Shown: positions 36,050-48,875, numbered from the stretch's first letter. The stretch: DNA of 64,000 nt from Ophioderma brevispina (GCA_023653785.1 JAMKCH010084933.1:124001-188000), one strand, 5' to 3'. Numbers and translations: made by a program. Notes: generated by a model from the letters alone, not told the origin.

Positions 36050-38090
36050 CAAGAGCTAGGATATCACGTACATCACGAGATTCTACGAGAATGAAGTCGA
36101 TGAACGCACAATTGGTCGCCGGTTACGAATACTTCAGATTGCATTTGGTAGAGTGTTTTTTGTGTAATTATTCAGAGTCTGGTTGTATTATTCTATAGAC
36201 AGCTAAAGGCAAATAGGGAATATGGAAGGTCATCATTCAAAACGTCTAGTGTTAAAACAACTTCTGGCCTGAGCAATAAAAATAAAAACAAGAAAAAGAA
36301 AAGCAGTTGTGTAGTGAAAATGGCACAACAGATGGTCAAGTAAAATGCGTACTTTGCCTATTGAAATATGTCATGATTGTATGCATCAAGTAACGGGAAT
36401 GGAATGCGCCTTCCTTTCAGATGAAATATCTGATACATATATCATGAATATGAATCATTATTGGCGCTCTGTGCAGCACACATAATGACTAAATGCTCGA
36501 GTGTAGTATTACGCTTTTAAACTATCTACTGAAGACGAGGAACATATTGCAATGGTTTTTACGTGATGTGCCGAAAATATTCATTCAAATATCTTGAACT
36601 ATTCTTTAGACAAAACGATAGTTAATGAATAAAATAGGCACAGAATTCTTGTTACTTTTGAAAAATAATATGTTGCGGTTTATTACGGTAAAAAGGTGTT
36701 TTCATAATAATCATTATTTGACCTCAACAATACAACATTTTCAATGTGATAATTCTATTTGACAAAAAAAAATAAGTCAGACATATTTCAATATTGCAAA
36801 TGCAAACACGGGATACTATGTATTTATTTTCTTATGAAGCTTTGCTTATTCATACATATGTACGGCTCATTGTCTAAGAATATTAAGAGAAAGTGAGAGA
36901 GAGAGAGCGAGAGAGAAGGAAAAGAGAGCGTTTTAAGAAAAGTAATTTAACATGCATAAGTTAATTTGTTATGCTTGTAGAACTTGGCAGCAACACAACC
37001 ATTATATTGAAGACACAGAGAGAGTGTGGCTAATATGGTGTGCGTGTGTGACCGGAGAATATTATGATGTGCAAAGGACAGGCGGCCATGTTTAAAAATA
37101 ACATATGGCACAAGAAAAACCGATTGGAAACAATGTATTAGATAAAAGGAGAAATAGAAACAGAATGTAATGCAGATTTATTTTTAATAATGATCGAGTA
37201 TGGTGAAAAGCAAATAGTTTTCTGTAAGAGAGAAAGACAAAAAAATATTAACAATATGTATCTGTTTATGGTATAATGTTCATGATATTTATGCTTGGTT
37301 TGTATCTTTATGTACAGCCTAGATAGATGATGCTTAATAAATGTTGTTGTTATTATTATTATTGTATAAAATAGTAAGATGAAGTACAACATATAATTGT
37401 CCTTATATAACGAGATAAAGATAAGAATGTAGATGGTTATACGAATACGAACATAAATGAAATGCATATCAATTATATCAACGTTCAAATAATATGTACA
37501 TATTAGAAAATGGGAATAATATATCATGGTAACAGTAGTAGGAATAATTTATGAGAAAAGATGTGAGATCACTTTCAAAATTCTTGTAAGAAACCTGTGA
37601 TAATGATGATGGTGGTGGTGGCAATTAAAGTGATGATAATGAAGATGGTGAGGCTGCTACTCCACTCTGTTGCTGTTGCTGTAGCTGCAGCTGCTACTAC
37701 TACTCCTACATCTACTCCTGCTATTAACCCTTTTTAAATTGTAGTAACATAATATGTTATATGTATATACAAACAAAATATAGGTAGTATACCAAAGATG
37801 AAAGGGATTAAAATATTCTATTTAGCCAAGACAATCATTAAAATGCAAGAATATTATTTTGCTTGTTTACGACGAAACAGATACAGTATAACAAAACTAG
37901 ATCAAATACCTGGAGAATGGATAGTTATTTGTTCGTTTATTGACTTGCCATGGCCACTTTTGCTTTACAGTCATGATAATCATGACTATTGTCGTTGAAT
38001 GGTTTTAACAGAATCTTCAAGGAATACTCTGCAATTATTTCAACGGTATAATTATTAGTTAATAACTTAAATTTCATATTAATAGAATAT
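36050..38090. other. No gene seen; (GA)n tract
   Basis: A (GA)n tract is at about 36888-36925; a short gctgct/ctactac cluster is at 37650-37715. The 37138-37527 minus-strand frame is a low-complexity Ile/Tyr-rich reading of AT-rich DNA and is not called. Confidence 0.5.
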
Positions 38091-38099
38091 TGACATTAC

Positions 38100-40400
38100 T
38101 TTACCTCTAGCAGACAGCGGGTCACGCTTTGTGCCTGCAAAGGTTGTGATTTCTTTGCTCATAATTTCCAAGGCAAGTGTCAGTGTCGAATCTTTGCGAA
38201 GTTTTCCGAAATTAAAGCTTAAAGGTCCATTGCCCGATCGCTAATAGCCTCGTCCCCAGAAGCCCCAGATTTTACCGGAAGTGGTCAACATTTTGGTATC
38301 AGAAGAAAGCTACTATTTTTCTCATTTACCCTGAGAAATCTTAGAGCCAAAGGATGTTTGGTTTGGAAGTTATGAATAAAAATGTGCCCCATTTTGGTCG
38401 ACCAATATTAATTTTACACAGTACTCTAAGGGGCTTACAAAATCAAGTTTTTAGCTCTCGCATCAAAACGGATTGAAATATCGGCGCGAAACTTTACAGA
38501 TGGGCTTTTGGAGTGAAGGCCAATCTATCAAGATGAAAACTTTGTATCCTTAAATCGGGCCACCCCCCTTTAAATTTAAATCATTTTAAATAGACCAGGA
38601 ACAGAAATATGATGCACTAAACAAGTAAAGAAACCAATTTGTATCTTTTTGTTGTCTAACATATCAAAAATTCATATTCCAAAAATAATTTTGTGATTTG
38701 TTTTAAAAAAACATATACAATTTCAAACAAACCGTTTCCAACAAATTCTGGCAAACTGAACATTGCAAAACTGTTGATAAGATATGTGGCTTCCTATGTG
38801 AAAAAAACTGGCGTCCAACGCTTTCTTGTGATTACACAAATATGATGTAAAACCATACAAAATATAGTATTACTTCGGTTTTCCATGTACCACGAGACAT
38901 GCCGATGGGTCATTCCACCCGCTAAGGGAAATACACCATGATTGGTTATATGGTCTTTCCTACAACAAAGACAGTATTGATGTGTACCGTAGCTTCCACG
39001 CAGAGAAATAGGGCCCAAATATTGTGATTGATATTTGTGTTCAATTTTCGCGGTCTTGACCGTTGAGTGTGTCTGTACACTGATGTAGAAAGGAGTGTCC
39101 ACTGGTTTTATAGGATATTTAAGTTTGGTGCAAGTGTTCCCCAGTTAATATGATGCATATGCATAGAGGTATTATGTAAATGACATTATCCTTTTGTGGT
39201 TGAAATTTCTTTGGAACTACGATTTTTGCCAGGATGTCAATGCTGAACCAACGACACCAAACCTGTGACAAAGGTAACTGAACCATGTTAAGATTGATCA
39301 ATATGGCGACGAGGAAATACAGAGGTTGGATTTCTACTGACTTCAACTATTAAAAATTTTAATTGGTCAAAAATGTGTCATCTGATGAACTGAAAACGTG
39401 CTCTTTAGTATATTCCTCAAACGAATATTATGAGTGTTTAAAATGCTGTAAACAGGACATTTTGTATTGTCAATATAAAAAAGGCCTCACAGTATGCAGA
39501 CATAAAATCCATGTGTCAAAGTGAGCACAAGGTTAGATGATAAAGTTAAATAAAGACAACCTATAGAGTCCCAATGCCATAGGTAAGCACACCCTACATC
39601 ACATGATACACTAAATATTTTAGAAATTCCACCATGTTTCTTAATGGATTGTAATCTGAATTTGATTTGTTTTCAAATAAATTCGTATTAGGATTCCATA
39701 TGCATTGTTTGGCAAAGTTAAAATTTTGGTTAATCAAATATAATATCACCTTTACGTTGAAATAACCTGATACATCATACGATACCGTACTTCAAACAAA
39801 GGCTAGCAATTTTGCATAACTCTTTAAATCACCCTCAACCAAAATCAAAAGCTGTAATACAAAGTAACGAACTGTCCCTTTGCATAAAAATCAGATATTT
39901 GTTTTAAAAATGAATAACTTTATTAGTATAACACACAGATAAATAACCTTGTCTGTATATTAGACCAGCACAACGAACCAAAATGTTGCTATTTCAAGGA
40001 CTTGTTCAAATTATCCAAGCAAACACATACTATTTTGGTAAAAAAAATTAAGGGACGGTTTCTCCCCAAATCAATTATACGCTCTTAGACTTTCTTGGTG
40101 ATATTAACCCTACCCAATAATCAATTCAAAATCAACCTATTTTTATGCCTGTTTTGATGGCAGATGGCGGCTATTTTGTATTTTGGCATTTTCACAAAAA
40201 AACGCATAGAAATTCAGGCAGGCTCCTCAACAATATTATCTTCCAGATCCTTGGGATTGTTAATGCTATTTTGGCATCAGTACTATAACTTAAAGCATGA
40301 GGAAGACAGCGATTGTTCCATTGCGCATCACAAATGTTGTTATTTATATCAAACGATTTTCCTGCATTTAAGAAAACAGATCTTTTCTAATCTTTTTATA
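38100..40400. other. Probable dispersed-repeat territory, no gene seen
   Basis: The stretch from about 38225 (cattgcccgatcgctaatag, agattttaccggaagtggtc) to 38580 has a slightly higher GC content and the look of a decayed transposon end, but I found no second copy in the window and no coding frame. The remainder is AT-rich. Confidence 0.3.
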
Positions 40401-40408
40401 TTAGGGTT

Positions 40409-43400
40409 TATAGTAGGGGGGTGATCTCGACCAAAGTTTTTTAAATACATACTTGTGGAATCATTGTAGTGGCATTTGTGTGAGTGAGGAAATGCCCTTT
40501 ATTTTTTTCGCTTTGGTCATTTTACCCCCTGGGCATGGCTATTGAAGTTTTACGGATTTTGTCTATTTTTTTTTTTGCGCATTGTATACATAGGGTTGTA
40601 GCTTATTACAGATTCGTGGACTTAATCAAATTGATTTTTGGAATTACTTTGTTAAACAACTTTCAGAGAAGACGAAACTGTTGCAATAGACTACTTTTGT
40701 CTCAAGTCACATGTGAGGAAAGTATGAACCTTTTTTTACCCCCCCAGCAATGGGGGCATGGCCTTAAGACAGGATAGTAGCATGAATCTTTTGCCCACCT
40801 CCAAAATGGCTGCACGAACTCCTCAAAAATGAAAAAAGTGAAAAAAGCTAAAAAATTAAAAAAAAATTTTTTATCTTTTTAGTTTACATTCCCCGACCCA
40901 GAGGAACACCAATGGGGTGGGGGCGGGTAAAAAATGATGTTCCTTAACTGCAATTCTACCCAGGTTTAGCGGCTATGGCCCATTTGGGAAATAGATGTAG
41001 CATTTTGTTGACTTTTTTGTACATTGCTAACGCTTTGTTTACCTTTTCCTACCCAAATGAAAGACCACGGGAGCCCCCCATCAAGATCGGATGGATACAT
41101 GCATGGGTAGCAAGCCTCTTGTGCACCCTTCTAAAATATGCCTAGTCTGGCTGCAATAGATCCTAAAATTATTGGCGAAGTGTGGACTTTATACATTTCC
41201 TGCCCCCTATTACAACTCCTAAGGGGGAATATCATAGAATCCAATATGAGTTTAAACGGCCTTGTTCTCTCCTACAATAATGTCCCTTTTGCATTCAGGT
41301 TCGGCTACCCCTCCTGGTCAGAAAAATGAGGAACAAAATATTGATCCTTTTATAAAAAAAACCGATGTCAGACATCCAGTAATTGTTCCTACCGGCATTT
41401 TATCCCTCTGAACTTCGATTCCAATTGTTGTGCCTTCACCGGGGTTGGGGGGGGGGAGGAGGGGCACTCCATCTGGAAGCCACACGTAGGAAGGCTGTTA
41501 CACCCCCCTTTTTCAGCATCGTTGTCACCCAAATACCCCATTTTTTTTTAAACTTTCTAGCTTTCACCCAAAGACCCCATATGTTGTGAAAATTTTACCA
41601 ATGTCCAACCACCCAAAGATCCTATTTTGGGGACAATTTTCACCAAAGACCGCCTTTTTTTAAGACAAATTTGGCAAAACCTACCAAAGACCACCATTTT
41701 TTTTTTAAAGAAAATTTTTGCAAATTTGTCACTCGGAAACCCCCTAATTTAGGGCAATTTGCTGTCCTCACCAAGAATCCCTATTTTTTTTCAGAGTCCT
41801 GTCACCGAATGCCCCCCCTGGGTTTGGAAAGCGCGAGCCTTACAACACCCAATACCAATTTCCATTTCATATGGGAGTGCCCCCCCGGCTACACCCTAGT
41901 ACAAATTAACCATTGATGTTCATTTTTAGCCACACGATTATCACATATTTAAACAGTCTGCAAACTTATACCCTATACTATGCGATAAGCGAAACTCAAG
42001 TGAAACCTATGTGAAATGGGTGCAAGGAAGGTGGACGTTTTTAAATGTGGCTTGTTGGCCCAGATACCAAATTACTACTCCCTTCCTCTCCCCTATATTT
42101 TTCCAGCAGCCTGATGGAATGGAGTGGGCTCTGATCATAATATTATTTCAATACATGCCATCCTTGGCACTCGCCACCACGTTTACAAAGTCCCAGGATC
42201 GGCACTCTCCCCTATTTAGAAAGGACGGTATGTGCCTACCGGCCGTCAAAAGTAGTGGTGTCTTTCAGGAAATGACATTATTTAAAAGGGCGGTCATTCT
42301 AATAAGCCTCAGAAAAGGGTAACATTGGGGGTAAAAAATTTTTAAAAAATATGGGTCATTCGGTGAATTTGCCGAAGAGTAGGCACAGTTAAGTAAATTT
42401 CCTCAATGAAAGTGGCAGGAACTGCTGAACAAAAGAGGTTTTTATTTTACACAAGCTAATTTGGATTGCAGAAAATGAAAAACAATAGAGTCTCTTAGCT
42501 GAAAATAGGAAAAAAAGGCGTTCATTTGATTTCTTTAAAAAAAAGCTCATTGGGTAATATCTGTAAATGATTAGGCCTGTAACATTAAAAGGGGTTCCAT
42601 TTGGCATTATCGTTCAAAAGGGGGTCTTTCAATAGGCAATACTGCATACCCAACATAGGAGTGCCCTCCCACGCTCCCCCGGGAAAAAAGTATAACACAT
42701 CACCTTCATTGGAGGAAACACAATGTATTTTTGTCATATGGACTGAAACCTCTATGTATGTGGCATGCCTGTTTTTTTTTGTGCAAGGGGAAGGGGCCCA
42801 GATGGGGTGGGGAGGCAATCAATAATATAACTGAATATTTTTGCGGCTATTTCCATGCGGGGCGAATCAGTGTGGGCTTGTACCATTCAGTGTTGCAAAG
42901 TAATTAAATTGGGTCATTTGCTGGAATCAGACAGTTGCTTTCGAATTGTTATTTTTGGACAAATGCGCAATTGTTTTACTAATTATGGCTAAGGATTGGC
43001 TATACTCAGTGACTTAGAATGGGCAAATAGTGCAAGATCATAAATAGGGGTCATTTGAGGAACATATTGGAAAAATAGGGGCGTCGGGGGTCATTGGTGC
43101 AAGCTCGGCTAAAAATCAGTTTGGGGACAGTAAGATTGATCATGCCAATATGTGTTAGTGCCAAACCTCCCACCCCCATCCCCCGGTGAAGAGGAAAAAC
43201 TTAAAATTGTTGGAAAGTTATGGCGGTGCTTCCCTACCCGCCGCCAGGATGTCACAGTTGTGTAATGATTTCCTTCCTTTAGGAGCAAAACCCATGTATG
43301 GCTTTACACGCATATTTTCATCAAAACTTTCTAATAACAACTGTGCAAGTTTGCCAATTATGACGTCATTATGACACACAGGGGTATTAATGGCACCTAT

Positions 43401-43695
43401 AAAGTATTAAAGGAATCCAAACTACCTCATTAGACACTGATAACACGTTTTAGGATTATATGATTTAGTAATAGAAACACATCGCATAGAAAGACTATAG
43501 AGTTAACCATTCGCACTGGTCTTATATGCCAAAATATGCTCAAAAACTTGAGTATCTTCGGAGCCATGTCCAGGGGGTAAAATACCAAATCAGATTTAAA
43601 CAAAGGGCATTTTCCCACTCACACAATGCCACCCGACAACTATTCCAAAGTATTAAATATAATCTCCACAAAACGGTTCAGAGATCACCCCCTAA
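40409..43695. mobile_element. 3.3-kb element with long inverted ends
   Basis: The left end at 40409-40545 contains ggggtgatctc, then tggcatttgtgtgagtg, aaatgcccttt, then ttttaccccctggrcatggc. The right end at 43560-43692 is the same series in inverted orientation (gccatgtccagggggtaaaa, aaagggcattttcccactca, cacaatgcca, gagatcaccccct). Order and spacing agree over about 135 bp. The interior, about 3 kb, has no transposase-like frame; it holds poly-G/C runs and a degenerate minisatellite. It may be a non-autonomous DNA transposon or composite foldback. Confidence 0.65.
41500..41815 (+). repeat. Degenerate minisatellite, about 40-50-bp units (CACCCAAAGACCCC)
   Basis: About six units each pair an (a)cc(c)aaagaccccat-like block with a T-run and an aattt(t) block: near 41526, 41568, 41610, 41642, 41684, 41730 and 41773. 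The units are diverged in length and sequence. The related text on the other strand (aaaaataggggcgtcgggggtcattggtg near 43075) hints at inverted copies on the far side of the element. Confidence 0.55.
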
Positions 43696-43799
43696 TTTTA
43701 GCACCTTATTCAGGTCAATTACTTCTAAATTCGTGTGTTATCTATCACGATTTCAGTTCTACAAATCTATGACATGAGATCATTGACGACATATATATC

Positions 43800-44380
43800 T
43801 TTAACCTGCTGATCTAAATTTAAACAAGAAATGCGTGTCGACTGATGTGTGAAATTAAGTTTAAAGTCAATACCGTAGCGTGTCGCAGGTGTGATGATCT
43901 GCGGGTTACATGTCAATTTCGAGTGCTTTGTACACACAAATGACAATGATATTGACTGGAGCTCCTTAGGCTCTTTAACTACCTCTAAGATAATTGTGAT
44001 CTTTGTCAAGGCTTTCCTTATACAGAAATAGGTCAGGGATCGGGACTTTACTTTAATTGGATGTTTTGGTCACTATGAAGAGGATGATTGCAAAGGGGTT
44101 AATGTAACAATGATGATGATTATGATAGCATGTATCACGCTACTAAACTAAACGACACTCCCTATATAGGCGGTCCTTCCCCTCTTAGGTCCCTCCTTTA
44201 AATACCTCGCTTTCTCTTCCAAATACGTTCTCTATTTTATTACTGGGAGCACCTCCGGTCTTTCTTCTCCGAATCTGTTACTCCCCTCCCTCTCCTCCCA
44301 CCCCTTCTGTTACTATTACCACCACCACACCACCCATCACCCCAAACGCGCCCGCCGCCGCACCGCCAGCCACTGGAAAA
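43800..44380. other. No gene seen
   Basis: Pyrimidine-rich stretch from about 44170 to 44370 with C-runs and ccaccacc; nothing coding recognised. Confidence 0.45.
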
Positions 44381-44383
44381 GGT

Positions 44384-44525
44384 TAATACTACTAAGACTA
44401 CGACGATAGACGATAGGACTATCGACGACGAAGAGACGAAGACTAAGACGACGACGACGACGACGACGTACTTATTTTTGTTTTTGTTTTTATACTACTA
44501 CTACTACTACGACTACTACTACTAG
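44384..44525 (+). repeat. (ACT)n / (ACG)n microsatellite
   Basis: Mixed actacg/gacgat triplets contain a pure CpG-bearing (ACG)n block at about 44446-44469, followed by (CTA)n. Confidence 0.9.
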
Positions 44526-44988
44526 TATGAGGGTAGTCACGATTTTCATGGGCATTCCAATGTTATGCCCTCGTGGTATTGCACTACATCACCGAGAGGA
44601 AAAAAGCTACTAACTACTCACCTTACAAACAATCTCACAACAAAATACAACGCAAAACAAAACAACACAACAACCACAACCACAAAACACACTACTACTA
44701 CTACTAATACTCTAATCTGCTTTTCTTACATCGATCTAACGAAAGTAGTTTATATCAAGGACGATACCTCAATGGAATTGAGTGCGGGCTCATTATCAAG
44801 TGTGAGCTATCCGGTCTGTTACAGTATCATTTGGCTAATAGCGCGCAATCGGGCTAAAGGTTGCAGCTTGGCGACTATTTTGAAAGACATGGAGCTCACA
44901 CGTGCGTGTTTCTTGTATGAATAGACGAAACAGATGTTTAGTTGATAAGAAACTGTGTCAGTATAAGCCACGAAAGACTTGTAAGTGA

Positions 44989-45190
44989 CTTAAAGCAATC
45001 TTAGCACATTTTTTGAAGAGCGCCCCCAATTTTCAAAATTTGATATTGTTGCACAGTACGTTGGTTTAATTGTCTAGGAAACTATACTGCGAACGAGAAG
45101 ACTAAAAAATGCGTATTTATCACAAATAATCGATTTTGTAATTAGAATTGGGATCCCAGATTGGACTAACGGCACAGAGTTGGAAATTCA
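44989..45190 (-). mobile_element. MITE, family A, truncated copy 3
   Basis: It begins with the same TTAAAGCAATMTTAGCAC tip and the GAAGAGCGCCCCCAATTTT block, and matches copies 1 and 2 through gggatcccagattggactaacggc. Homology ends near 45190, so the other end is lost. Confidence 0.8.
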
Positions 45191-45599
45191 AAATTTTAAA
45201 CCGTTTCTGTTAATGTGAACTGCTAACCTTTTAACTGCAATAGCAGAACAATCGCACGTAATAATGTATCTACTCTACTGCATCTTCTGCTTTAAAAATC
45301 GCGATCAACACATATCTTCCAAATGGAACCATACCCTCGACAATATGCAGGAACTGACACGAATAACAAATCAGACAATAATTTGTATGAATTTTTTTCA
45401 GATTTTGGCTTATGTCTTATGAAAATGAAGCCATTCGTGATTTAATCAGACCTAAAACGTTTTGAGGTGAAATCTTTGCAAGACAAGATATCATGTTCGT
45501 TATTACGTCATGAAATGAAACACAAAATCGGGCAAAATGGCCTGATTTGGGTAACATATTGAAATCCGACAGAAAACCAAAGCACCCACAGTGCCACCG

Positions 45600-46044
45600 T
45601 ACGACTGATCATACGCCACTTTGTAAAATAAAACCAACTATTTTGCTATGACAAAGTGGCGTACAATAGGTCATTTTTTATTTTCCCGTAACCTATTATA
45701 GTGGCGTATACACTATACGTCACAAAAGGTGAAGTTGGCGATATTTTCTACACTACTGCTTTCACAATATTGGCGTATAGTATGCATATCTGTATACACT
45801 ACCAAGAATTCCAGCTTCTTCACCTACGCCAATTTAATTAATCAAATACTGAATTAATTTTGAGCTTTGGGATTTGGTGAATTGCTGAAACAATAGTTAG
45901 GAACAATTGACCGAATGTTAAAAACTGAACAAAACTGTCCATACGCCACTAAGAAATGTCACCGACGTAAAGAATACATTGTTAGATGATTTTCAAACAT
46001 GTCATAAATTATACCAGTTGTTCGGCTGAAGTTCATTTATGCTC
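45600..46044 (+). repeat. Dispersed repeat family C, copy 1 (TGGCGTA-rich)
   Basis: From about 45762 (atattggcgtat) to 46044 this matches 46975-47245 in the same orientation: tttgggatttggtgaattgctgaaac, taatgtcaccgacgtaaagaatacattgttag and ataccagttgttcggct are shared. The upstream part has a hairpin, atacgccactttgt paired with acaaagtggcgtac (45612-45665). Confidence 0.8.
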
Positions 46045-46510
46045 ATCAGTGCAAACATCGGGACCCATTCTCTTGAACAATTTGGAAGAACCTCTTAAAA
46101 ATCCAAATCAGTCAATCATTTCAAAAACAATTCAAAACTCATTTCCAAATAGGAATGATAATTTTCACACTATCCTACGTATCTGTCGTTATTGGCATAA
46201 TTCCTTATTTGACTTCTGCTGCCATCAACATTGCCCTGTTTTCTTGTGTGATTTGTATTTGCTTGTTTATTTGTTTGTCAGTGTGTTAGCATCATTGCTT
46301 ACTGTTTTGTCCTAGAGTTGCAAGAAGTTGGAAACTCGGGAAACACGTTCCGGGGAAATTTTGCCATTCTGAAAGCAAATTTTGATTACGTTCCCGGGGA
46401 ATAATATTTTTTTTCGTCCACGGTTGACCTCAACTGGTGTTATTGGCTCTGGTTGTATGTTGTTCTATATTTAATGTTTATGGAAATAAAATATATATAT
46501 ATATATATAA
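46045..46510 (+). mobile_element. LINE 3' end, truncated, ending in AT-rich tail
   Basis: The plus-strand frame contains TSGPILLNNLEEPLKNPNQ followed by a lysine/asparagine-rich end, matching the 'SGP.LWN.L...LK' C-terminus of non-LTR polymerases, with Trp replaced by Leu. The 3' part ends with tgtttatggaaataaaatatat and an (AT)n run. It starts just where family C copy 1 loses similarity to copy 2, consistent with insertion there. Clade unknown. The copy is short and inactive. Confidence 0.5.
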
Positions 46511-46515
46511 TACTC

Positions 46516-46833
46516 TACTGTCTGCAGATTGAGTATTACGCTCCTTTCATGCTGTTGCCATATAGGTTGCAGTATGTTAGTTGAGCTTCTGCTTTCTACA
46601 ACTGTACATGGTTTATGTAGCCTTGATGTTTTTATCAAGACGTAATACTATTAGCATTTTGCATAGCTCACTCATTGAGTTTGAGCACTCTGGTATTCAT
46701 AAACAATGTGCGGCGTGATGGAATGGGTCAGTGGCTTAACGGGTCATTGATTCACTTCATTTGTGGATTGCATTCAGCTCTGTGCTGCACTGATGATAAC
46801 ACAAAGTTCGAAACGGTACTGTCTGCAGATTGA

Positions 46834-46837
<4 letters not shown>
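46516..46837. mobile_element. 280-bp insertion flanked by 21-bp direct repeats
   Basis: The 21 bases from 46516, beginning TACTGTCTGCAGATTGAGTA, recur exactly at 46817-46837. The intervening 280 bp has no coding frame. It carries weak pol III-like boxes (tggcttaacgg near 46732 and agttcgaaac near 46805). The direct repeats look like a target-site duplication of a SINE or other retrotransposed sequence; the box order and spacing are not convincing for a tRNA-type promoter. Confidence 0.55.

Positions 46838-46906
<69 letters not shown>
46836..46906. repeat. (AT)n microsatellite
   Basis: About 70 bp of pure TA repeat next to the right 21-bp repeat. Confidence 0.95.
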
Positions 46907-46909
<3 letters not shown>

Positions 46910-46974
46910 CATGCACATACTTCGTAGTACATGTATTATGGTGTCTTTAATTCAGTATGTTCAGTGCTCATTAT

Positions 46975-47245
46975 TTGCCATGATATTGTCAACATATTGG
47001 CGTATATAATATGTACGTCAGTATATCTAATGCCTTCCACCTTCTTCAACTACACCAATTCAATTAATTAAATGCAGAAATTAATTAATTTTGAACTTTG
47101 GGATTTGGTGAATTGCTGAAACAATATTAAAATTGTCCGTACGCCACTATGTAATGTCACCGACGTAAAGAATACATTGTTAGATGATTTAAAAACAGAT
47201 GTCATAAGTTATACCAGTTGTTCGGCTCGACTGAAGTTTATTTAT
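46975..47245 (+). repeat. Dispersed repeat family C, copy 2
   Basis: Direct copy of about 45765-46044. A second pair of related segments flanks it: cttcgtagtacatgtattatgg..tttaattcagtatgttcagtgctcatt (about 46920) and ctacgtagtataatgg..tttaattcagcatgtttagtgctcatt (about 47318). Confidence 0.8.
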
Positions 47246-47399
47246 GCAAAGAAAATGTAGTGGGACAATTGTCACCGTTTTATTAGGGGGATTTCTTCAA
47301 GACAGACCTACAATACATACTACGTAGTATAATGGCGTATTTAATTCAGCATGTTTAGTGCTCATTGTTTGTTATGATTAGTTGATATTTTGGTTGGCT

Positions 47400-48870
47400 T
47401 AGTTTGCTGAAGCATTAAGATTTCATGTGAAAGATTTTTGTCTTGTGTCCTATAATAAGTGTCTCTAGAAGAAGAGCCCAGACACAAGTCAACTGCCCTG
47501 GGTGTTTTATCTTTAGGAAGGGATGTACTAAGACGTTAATATCCCTTTAAAGAGTCATGTTCATGGCTGTATCCTGTTCAGATGAAGCATATTGCAGCAT
47601 TTCTGTAAGCTCATTTGAAATACTTTAGATGCTTCTTTAATCTATCTCAGATCTTTGCAATAACTTCCACATTCTCATAATAACTCCCGTTTATTGTTGA
47701 CATTTAGGACATCGACTACTTACTCAACTGTACGCAGTTTATTTAGCCAGCTTGAATTAGCATAATGTCTTTCAGTAGGATACTGTGAATAATTTCAATG
47801 TTTTCAAACTGACTCGTTAAAAAATTCTTGACAAAGACACCGAATAATGTATTCCTATAAGATGACTAGTCAATCACGTAGCCAGCCCAGTCGTTCCGAG
47901 AGGGAAATTTCCCGGTCAGTGCCAACAAATTTCAATCGCAGGGGCAAAATGGCGGCAAAAGTACTGATTTAGTATGAATACGTCGTATCTGTCATTTCTT
48001 TTCCCAATATTTACTCATTTTTTAAAGGGCACCAAATTTAACTTTAATTCTATCTGATTCTAATTATTATCAAACTGGACTGATCTACTCTCTGAATGCA
48101 AAAGAGCTAATAACTCGTGCACTGTAAAAATATGACTAAAAAAGGAACAACCCTTTCTGCTGAGGAAAATCTTCGTCAAAGTTGAATGTGGGTGGACAGT
48201 TATTTTTGGAGCTTTTAAGAATGATTTTCACTCTTTCTAGATAAATATCATCATCACTCTAAAGAGCATGGAGAATCACTCCGAAAGAAAAAAGGTTGTC
48301 CCTCCACAAGCTCTCACAGAGTGAGTTTTAGCTCTTTTAGGGAGTATATGTACAAGATACCATAAGACTTTAATGTACTTTTCTGAAGTCCAAAGTGTTA
48401 TCATGGTTCTAATTTCAGTTGCATAAAGAGAACAAAATCCAGAATTTATTGTACACAACTAGTGCATTTCCCCGTGTGTGACCTTTGACCTATGTGTGTG
48501 ACCATTGGCTTTAGATTTGTTCTGTGCTCAGGTCAGTGGTCCTTTTGACAACATTTGGTGGTTATAGGCCATTTCTACGTAAATTGACCTCTGGATGACC
48601 TTTGACCTTTTGCATCACTCTGAAACCCTGATAACAAACGTCAGTCTGTCCTTCCCAGCCAAATAGCAGCCCCATATGTCAAAGCATAACGAAATGCCAA
48701 GCCGGACAGACAGACAGATCACATTTTTTAGTAGTATAGATGTCATTTAGAATTTTGCATTTTAACATTTATTGCATCAAGTAGGCCCCATTTGGAGCTA
48801 GGCCGTGGACCTCATACATAGGAGGCAAACACTCTAAGTACAGCATACATGGTTATTGAGGCCTGGCATA
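47400..48870. other. No gene; two perfect DR1 nuclear-receptor half-site pairs
   Basis: TGACCTTTGACCT occurs at 48479-48491 and again at 48596-48608, each a DR1 arrangement of AGGTCA half sites. The surrounding 48470-48740 resembles a decayed dispersed repeat, ending in ggacagacagacaga and tagtatagat. No coding region is recognised. Confidence 0.45.
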
Positions 48871-48875
48871 ACTGT

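Noticed and set aside
37138..37527. 129-codon minus-strand membrane-like protein
   Set aside because: Ile/Tyr/Thr-rich low-complexity reading of AT-rich DNA with no coding composition.
46730..46815. tRNA gene or tRNA-derived SINE head
   Set aside because: Only weak A- and B-box-like matches with 60-plus bp spacing and no cloverleaf; position at the right end of the insertion is also wrong for a plus-strand SINE.
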